Source: Promethearchaeota archaeon
GTDB taxonomy: Archaea; Asgardarchaeota; Lokiarchaeia; Sigynarchaeales; SOKP01
NCBI GenBank assembly: GCA_004524425.1
Contig: SDNN01000034.1
Location: 1-19,455, forward strand
DNA length: 19,455 nucleotides
Direction: 5' to 3'
Of the stretch, positions 15,570 through 19,455 are shown in pieces. The stretch's first letter is position 1. Every line of letters starts with the position of its first letter. The notes under the pieces are model-generated. The model ran no database searches and was not told where the DNA came from. It was given only the letters and a program-made list of their open reading frames with translations. The position numbers were made by a program, and so were the translations under genes.

Positions 15570-16811
15570 TTATTGGGATTGCAGTAAAAGTCTTATGAAT
15601 TCCTCACCATTTTCGATTAAACCGAATTCACCACCTTGAGCTTCCATTTCTGAAAATTTTCGTGGTAAGTATGTTGATATTAATGGATTATAAATCGCAA
15701 ATGGTACAGGTTCATTTGAATGAGTTCGAATTTCACATGGAGTAGGATGATCAGGTAATATTGCGATTGAAAGATTATTGTTAAATTTATTTTCTGCTTC
15801 TAAAATAGGTTTTACTATTAATTGGTCAAATTTTTCTAAAGCATCAATTTTCTTATGAGGATCCCCTGTGTGAGCCATCTCATCAGTAGCTTCCACGTGA
15901 AGATATAAGAAATCTCTTTTTTTTAAGATTTTAAGTCCAGCTTTTACCTTACCCTTATAATTAGTATTCGGTAATCCTGTAGCACCCTTAACATGAATAG
16001 GTTCAAGGCCAGCAGCAATTCCGAGCCCATGGATTAAATCAACAGCAGAAATAACAGCTCCATCTAAGCCATATTTTTCTTGAAATGGTTCAATAATAGG
16101 TTTTTTTCCTCCACCCCATGGCCAAATATGTGTCGCCATGCTTTTTCCCTTTTTATTGCGCTTTTTATTAATAGGATGTTTTATAAGATGTTCATGACTC
16201 CTTTCAATCAATTCATTTATGTAATTTGCAGTCATTTGTGCTTTTTCATCTTCAGAGGAAATCGTTCTGGCTAAAAAATCCTTATATGGCTTGTCAAGTT
16301 GATCATGAGGTGGTGTTAAGATTATATCCTCAGAAAATATCTTTCCATCAAGCCTTAAAATGTGTCTATATTGAACGCCTGGAAAAAAATCTACCCCTCT
16401 GTCGTTCAATTGTGATTGGAGTTTAAGGATTAGTTGCTTAGATTCTTTAGTAGTAATATGTCCGGCAGAATAGTCTTTTATTAATTCGTTTTCAATTGTT
16501 ATAAGATTACAGCGAAATGCTATATCAGTCTCATTTAAGGGGACATTTGCACTCAGTGCTTCCAATGGCCCTCGTCCCGTGAGATCTTTTTCAGGGCGAT
16601 ATCCCATGATGCTCATATTAGCTACTTCACTGCCTGGATGATTTCCCTCAGGTATTGTCCTTAGCGCCCCCATTTTACCATGACTGGCAATATAGTCCAT
16701 ATAAGGAATATCAGCTGCCTCGAAAATTGTCTTATTACCCAAACTTTCTATTGGCCAATCAGCAGCTCCGTCGCAAACTAAAATAACGTATTTCATGTAC
16801 TTATTATGCAA
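15570..16811 (-). CDS. apgM: Cofactor-independent phosphoglycerate mutase, archaeal type
   Basis: Interconverts 3- and 2-phosphoglycerate in glycolysis and gluconeogenesis, through a phosphoserine intermediate and two metal ions (alkaline phosphatase superfamily). The length of 413 residues is typical. Evidence: MKYVILVCDGAAD (6-18, metal Asp14), HPGSEVANMSIMGY (58-71, Ser61 the expected nucleophile), LTGRGPLEA, the archaeal signature IWPWGGGKKP, ATDEMAHTGDPHKKIDALEK (metal Asp/His), LPDHPTP (metal Asp-His) and HSNEPVPFAIY near the end. The start could be 16811 or the second Met at 16796, which better matches the usual family N-terminus (MKYVI); the longer form is given. No Shine-Dalgarno is clear and the leader would be very short. 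It is divergent from the SIR2-TPR gene. Confidence 0.95.
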   Translation of the reverse strand: MHNKYMKYVILVCDGAADWPIESLGNKTIFEAADIPYMDYIASHGKMGALRTIPEGNHPGSEVANMSIMGYRPEKDLTGRGPLEALSANVPLNETDIAFRCNLITIENELIKDYSAGHITTKESKQLILKLQSQLNDRGVDFFPGVQYRHILRLDGKIFSEDIILTPPHDQLDKPYKDFLARTISSEDEKAQMTANYINELIERSHEHLIKHPINKKRNKKGKSMATHIWPWGGGKKPIIEPFQEKYGLDGAVISAVDLIHGLGIAAGLEPIHVKGATGLPNTNYKGKVKAGLKILKKRDFLYLHVEATDEMAHTGDPHKKIDALEKFDQLIVKPILEAENKFNNNLSIAILPDHPTPCEIRTHSNEPVPFAIYNPLISTYLPRKFSEMEAQGGEFGLIENGEEFIRLLLQSQ

Positions 16812-16840
16812 AAGTGAAGAGTGCTATTAAACACTTCTTC

Positions 16841-16848
16841 TTTATATT
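16841..16848. promoter_or_regulatory. Shared TATA element between apgM and the SIR2-TPR gene
   Basis: TTTATATT reads as a TATA element on the plus strand (initiation near 16868, short leader to 16895) and as AATATAAA on the minus strand (initiation near 16820, almost leaderless apgM). An imperfect hairpin, GAAGAGTG (16816-16823) with CACTTCTTC (16832-16840), lies on the apgM side. One element serving both directions is inference. Confidence 0.35.
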
Positions 16849-16883
16849 GAAGGGAAAATTATAAGAAATAAAATTTCATTGTA

Positions 16884-16894
16884 AAGAAGGTGTT
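16884..16894 (+). promoter_or_regulatory. Strong Shine-Dalgarno of the SIR2-TPR gene
   Basis: AAGAAGGTGTT matches AAGGAGGTGAT at 9 of 11 positions and abuts the ATG at 16895. It fixes the start and is the best ribosome site in the window, where many genes have none. Confidence 0.55.
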
Positions 16895-18931
16895 ATGAAA
16901 AGCTCTTTTACTATTCCAAAAGAATTAGATACCTTAAAATTTCTCTTCAATCAAGAGGAGAAATATGTCTTTTTAGCTGGAGCAGGGATATCAATAAATC
17001 CTCCTTCTAATTTGAAATCTGCTCGCGAAATAGTTAAATCGATTTTAAAATTTTGCGCTCCTCAAGATGAAATAGAAAATATGCTTAACCTGAATAAATT
17101 GCGTTATGAATCGATTATAGAATACATTCAATTAATTTATGATGAAGGACTCTCTTTCATGGATTATTTTGAATATTTTAAAGAGCCTAATCTCATTCAT
17201 ATATTCTTGGCTAATGCTATAATAACCAGACATCATGTTATCACCACGAATTTTGATTATCTCATAGAGAATGCTTTAATCCGAGTCCTCCCTGAAGAAC
17301 AATGTTCAAGAATCGTTCCCATGATTACAAAAGAAGATTATCTAAAAAATCCAAATCCCAATGAATTATGTCTAAAAAAATTATTTCCCTTCATCAAGAT
17401 TCATGGATCGAAAAAAAATTTTTTTACTCAAGAGGATACAACCGATTCTCTTATCACAACCATAAGTGCTCTTGGAAAAGGAAGGGCTGGCAGAGAAACT
17501 TTTGCCATTGAACCTTTTAAAAAAGTTATCATTAATAATGTAATGAAGGATAGAAATTTAGTTGTTTTAGGTTATTCTGGCAATGACGATTTTGATATAA
17601 CTCCTACTCTGAAAGAACTCACTAATTTAAAGAGATTAATATGGATTAATCATTCTTTTGTCAATGAGCCTGAAATTTTTAAATTTGAACCATTGAAATA
17701 TAATAAACGTTCTATGGATACTTCTTTGTTAGAAGAAATCCTATGGAAAATTAGGCAAGATAATACTTTTGACGTATATTTGATAAATGGTGATACTGAA
17801 AAACTTATATCTGATATACTATGGGATTTGTTATTCCCTAAAATTAAAATTCCCAAATTAGATAAAAAAAAGAGCTCTGATCATATCCCAAAATTGAGTG
17901 AATTTTTTAAAAACAAATTCAAATCTGTAACAGAGGTCAATGCATATAAGTTTGCTAGTCTCATATTTCATTCTGTGGGAGATATAGAAAAAACCAAAAC
18001 ATTGCTTGATAAGGTTTTTAATATTGCTCAAAAGATAAAAGATTTAGATTCATTAGGATTGATTTCAAATAACCTGGGAGTAGTTTTTCTGGAAATGGGA
18101 AAATATGATAACGCTTTATCATATCATCTTAAAGCATTAGATATATATCGGAAATTAAATGATTTAGAAGAAGAAACTAATACACTTAATAAAATTGCTT
18201 TTGTCTATTTTTCCAAAAATGATTATGAAATGGCCTTAAAGATTTTTAGAGAAGTCCTAGACTTAACAGATAAAATTGCAGACAAAAAGATAAGAGCCAC
18301 CTGCTTGACCAACCTAGGAGAGCTTTATCGAATTAAAGGAGAAATTGAAAAGGCATTAGAAAAATTTGAAGAATCACTCAAAATTAATAATGAATTAGGG
18401 AGATTATCCCAAAAGGCAGCAACATTGAATAATATTGGCATGATTTACAATATTAAAAATCAATTTGATAAAGCTTATAATATCTATAAAGAAGCTATAG
18501 AAATTGCGAAACAACTCGGAGAAAACCAATTAGAAGCAACAATTTTAAATAATATGGGAATGAATTTCAAGAGTCAAGGAAAAATAGAGAATGCAATTGT
18601 AAATTTTAACAAAAGCTTAAATTTATTTAAAATTTTAGGATTTAGGTATCAAATTGCTGGTATTTTAAATAACATGGGAGTCTGTTATTTCTCTTCAGAT
18701 AATCTTGATCTAGCTTTAAAGCATTATAATGAGGCATTGGAAATTTATCAAAAAATTGATAATAAATACGGAATTGCCTTGCAGTTTAATAACATTGGAA
18801 TAATATACAAATCACAAAAGCAACTAGAGCTTGCTAGAGAACATTTATTAAAATCTCTGAAGCTTTTTGAAGATCTTGGTTTGATGGAAAATGCTAATTT
18901 GGTTAAAAATGAGCTTAAAACGTTAAATTAA
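16895..18931 (+). CDS. SIR2-like domain fused to TPR repeats, candidate immune NADase
   Basis: A 678-residue two-part protein. Residues 1-330 are a SIR2-like NAD-binding domain: FLAGAGIS (26-33), TTNFDYLIE (117-125, Asn119 and Asp121), FIKIHGS (166-172, His170 in the catalytic position) and LVVLGYSGNDDFD (222-234). This is the SIR2 form found in bacterial and archaeal defence proteins (ThsA, DSR and AVAST-type effectors), which hydrolyse NAD+ instead of deacylating proteins; it lacks the zinc-binding cysteines of true sirtuin deacylases. Residues about 345-678 are seven clear 40-residue TPRs (LNNxGxxY...AL.xY.xALxI) plus one weaker one in front, a likely sensor or oligomerisation arm. No second defence gene flanks it. 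NAD+ depletion on infection is inferred by analogy; other NAD signalling is possible. The start is set by a strong Shine-Dalgarno. Confidence 0.88.
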   Translation: MKSSFTIPKELDTLKFLFNQEEKYVFLAGAGISINPPSNLKSAREIVKSILKFCAPQDEIENMLNLNKLRYESIIEYIQLIYDEGLSFMDYFEYFKEPNLIHIFLANAIITRHHVITTNFDYLIENALIRVLPEEQCSRIVPMITKEDYLKNPNPNELCLKKLFPFIKIHGSKKNFFTQEDTTDSLITTISALGKGRAGRETFAIEPFKKVIINNVMKDRNLVVLGYSGNDDFDITPTLKELTNLKRLIWINHSFVNEPEIFKFEPLKYNKRSMDTSLLEEILWKIRQDNTFDVYLINGDTEKLISDILWDLLFPKIKIPKLDKKKSSDHIPKLSEFFKNKFKSVTEVNAYKFASLIFHSVGDIEKTKTLLDKVFNIAQKIKDLDSLGLISNNLGVVFLEMGKYDNALSYHLKALDIYRKLNDLEEETNTLNKIAFVYFSKNDYEMALKIFREVLDLTDKIADKKIRATCLTNLGELYRIKGEIEKALEKFEESLKINNELGRLSQKAATLNNIGMIYNIKNQFDKAYNIYKEAIEIAKQLGENQLEATILNNMGMNFKSQGKIENAIVNFNKSLNLFKILGFRYQIAGILNNMGVCYFSSDNLDLALKHYNEALEIYQKIDNKYGIALQFNNIGIIYKSQKQLELAREHLLKSLKLFEDLGLMENANLVKNELKTLN

Positions 18932-18949
18932 TATAATTATGGATTTAGC

Positions 18950-19016
18950 ATTCCTGCTAGAATAAATTAATTGTTTATAAACTTGAAACTGATATTAGAG
19001 CGTCTCTAGCAAGAAT
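18950..19016. terminator. Long-loop inverted repeat between convergent genes
   Basis: ATTCCTGCTAG (18950-18960) and CTAGCAAGAAT (19006-19016) pair at 10 of 11 positions around a 45-base AT-rich loop. It sits in the 98-base gap between the SIR2-TPR and engB stop codons and could limit read-through in both directions. There is no poly-U tract, so a terminator role is uncertain. Confidence 0.3.
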
Positions 19017-19029
19017 ATAGAAAAGAACA

Positions 19030-19455
19030 CTAAAGTTTCAAATGACCATAAATTATTTGATTTAGTTTATTTTTATTAATTTTTTTTAACGCTGAAAATT
19101 CTAAATAAGGGATTTTGAACTCATCTTCTTTTTGATATTTATCTAAATGAACAAGCATTAGTCCATACTCCTTAGCAGCATCGATGAACAAGTTGATTTT
19201 TCTTCTAACGTCTCGGTGAGATAATTTGTCGATTTTATTAATTAATATTAATAGCGGGATCTTGAATTCTAGTAAAAAATTAATCAATTCAAAACTTAAT
19301 GGAATGGTTTTTCTATTTTGGATGAAATATTTATCGATTTCATCTTCAATTCTTAAAATATTAATAACTACCAGCCCAAAGAAATAATCTTGATGGTATT
19401 TTTCAATATGAATTACAATTTGTTTCTTTACATGCTCTTCTCTTCGACGGCTTGA
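19030..19455 (-). CDS. engB: Archaeal EngB-like GTPase, C-terminal part (N-terminus beyond window)
   Basis: The last 141 residues of a TRAFAC GTPase of the EngB/YihA family; EngB acts in large ribosomal subunit assembly in bacteria, and the archaeal role is presumed similar. The frame is open to the window end at 19455. Visible features are a helix REEHVKKQIVIHIEKY, the strand GLVVINIL, the archaeal EngB-type segment IPLSFELINFLLEFKIP, the G4 motif LLILINKIDKLS (NKID) and the G5 motif YLEFSALKK (SAL). The P-loop and switch regions lie past 19455. An internal ATG (19287) could be mistaken for the start, but homology continues upstream of it. No membrane segment. The family call is from motif order and is moderately sure; GTPase membership is firm. 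Confidence 0.8.
   Translation of the reverse strand, partial: SSRRREEHVKKQIVIHIEKYHQDYFFGLVVINILRIEDEIDKYFIQNRKTIPLSFELINFLLEFKIPLLILINKIDKLSHRDVRRKINLFIDAAKEYGLMLVHLDKYQKEDEFKIPYLEFSALKKINKNKLNQIIYGHLKL

Noticed and set aside
16080..16426. Plus-strand frames within apgM.
   Set aside because: They are antisense to a conserved enzyme and have no recognisable motif.
16895..18931. A true sirtuin protein deacylase.
   Set aside because: The zinc-binding cysteine pairs are absent and the motif spacing fits the defence-type SIR2-like NADase branch.
19030..19287. A complete 85-residue protein starting at the ATG at 19287.
   Set aside because: The same frame is open to 19455 and upstream residues continue EngB-like homology, so this ATG is internal (Met in the helix before the NKID strand).
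1..19455. tRNA genes, CRISPR arrays, insertion sequences or prophage.
   Set aside because: I saw no T-loop consensus, no regularly spaced direct repeats, no transposase or integrase motifs and no terminal inverted repeats.

Overview
This AT-rich, gene-dense window most likely comes from an Asgard archaeon, probably Lokiarchaeia-like. The information and metabolic genes are archaeal: a TFIIB-type factor, archaeal TYW1/Taw1 without a flavodoxin domain, archaeal-type cofactor-independent phosphoglycerate mutase, and an archaeal-style EngB. The surrounding repertoire is the kind seen in Asgards: an Arf/Rag-like small GTPase, a giant protein with a GTPase-like N-terminus and an alpha-solenoid, a long leucine-rich-repeat protein, and zinc-ribbon membrane proteins. 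The assignment rests on gene content only. I saw no rRNA, tRNA, CRISPR array, transposase, integrase or phage gene.

Layout. (1) 1-884 (minus) is the N-terminal 294 residues of an Arf/Rag-like GTPase with a ~135-residue N-terminal extension. It is divergent from a TFIIB gene (1184-2107, plus). (2) 2182-5916 (minus) encodes a 1244-residue protein: a GTPase-like fold with destroyed nucleotide-binding motifs, then helical repeats and three copies of a C-terminal module. A poly-U terminator lies just past its stop. (3) 6064-8311 (plus) is a probable operon of an unrecognised helical protein, a DUF2085 membrane protein and a small alpha/beta hydrolase. (4) 8502-10888 (plus) pairs a zinc-ribbon membrane protein that contains an internal duplication with a triple winged-helix protein. 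(5) 10897-13259 (minus) carries the LRR protein and a nucleoside-phosphorylase-like protein. (6) 13516-15535 (plus) carries Taw1 with an inserted helix-turn-helix-like segment, then ThrH. (7) 15570-16811 (minus) is apgM, divergent from (8) a SIR2-TPR protein (16895-18931, plus), a candidate single-gene immune NADase. (9) 19030-19455 (minus) is the C-terminal part of EngB.

No single pathway unites the window. It mixes housekeeping genes (transcription initiation, wybutosine tRNA modification, glycolysis, serine/threonine metabolism, probable ribosome assembly) with large Asgard-type regulatory or scaffold proteins. The points most worth a second look are the pseudo-GTPase/solenoid giant, the SIR2-TPR protein, the helix-turn-helix insertion inside Taw1, the Arf-like P-loop joined to Rag-like downstream motifs, and a perfect inverted repeat that places mirror-image TATA boxes between two divergent genes. 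Promoters are archaeal TATA-type, and several starts are GTG or TTG.
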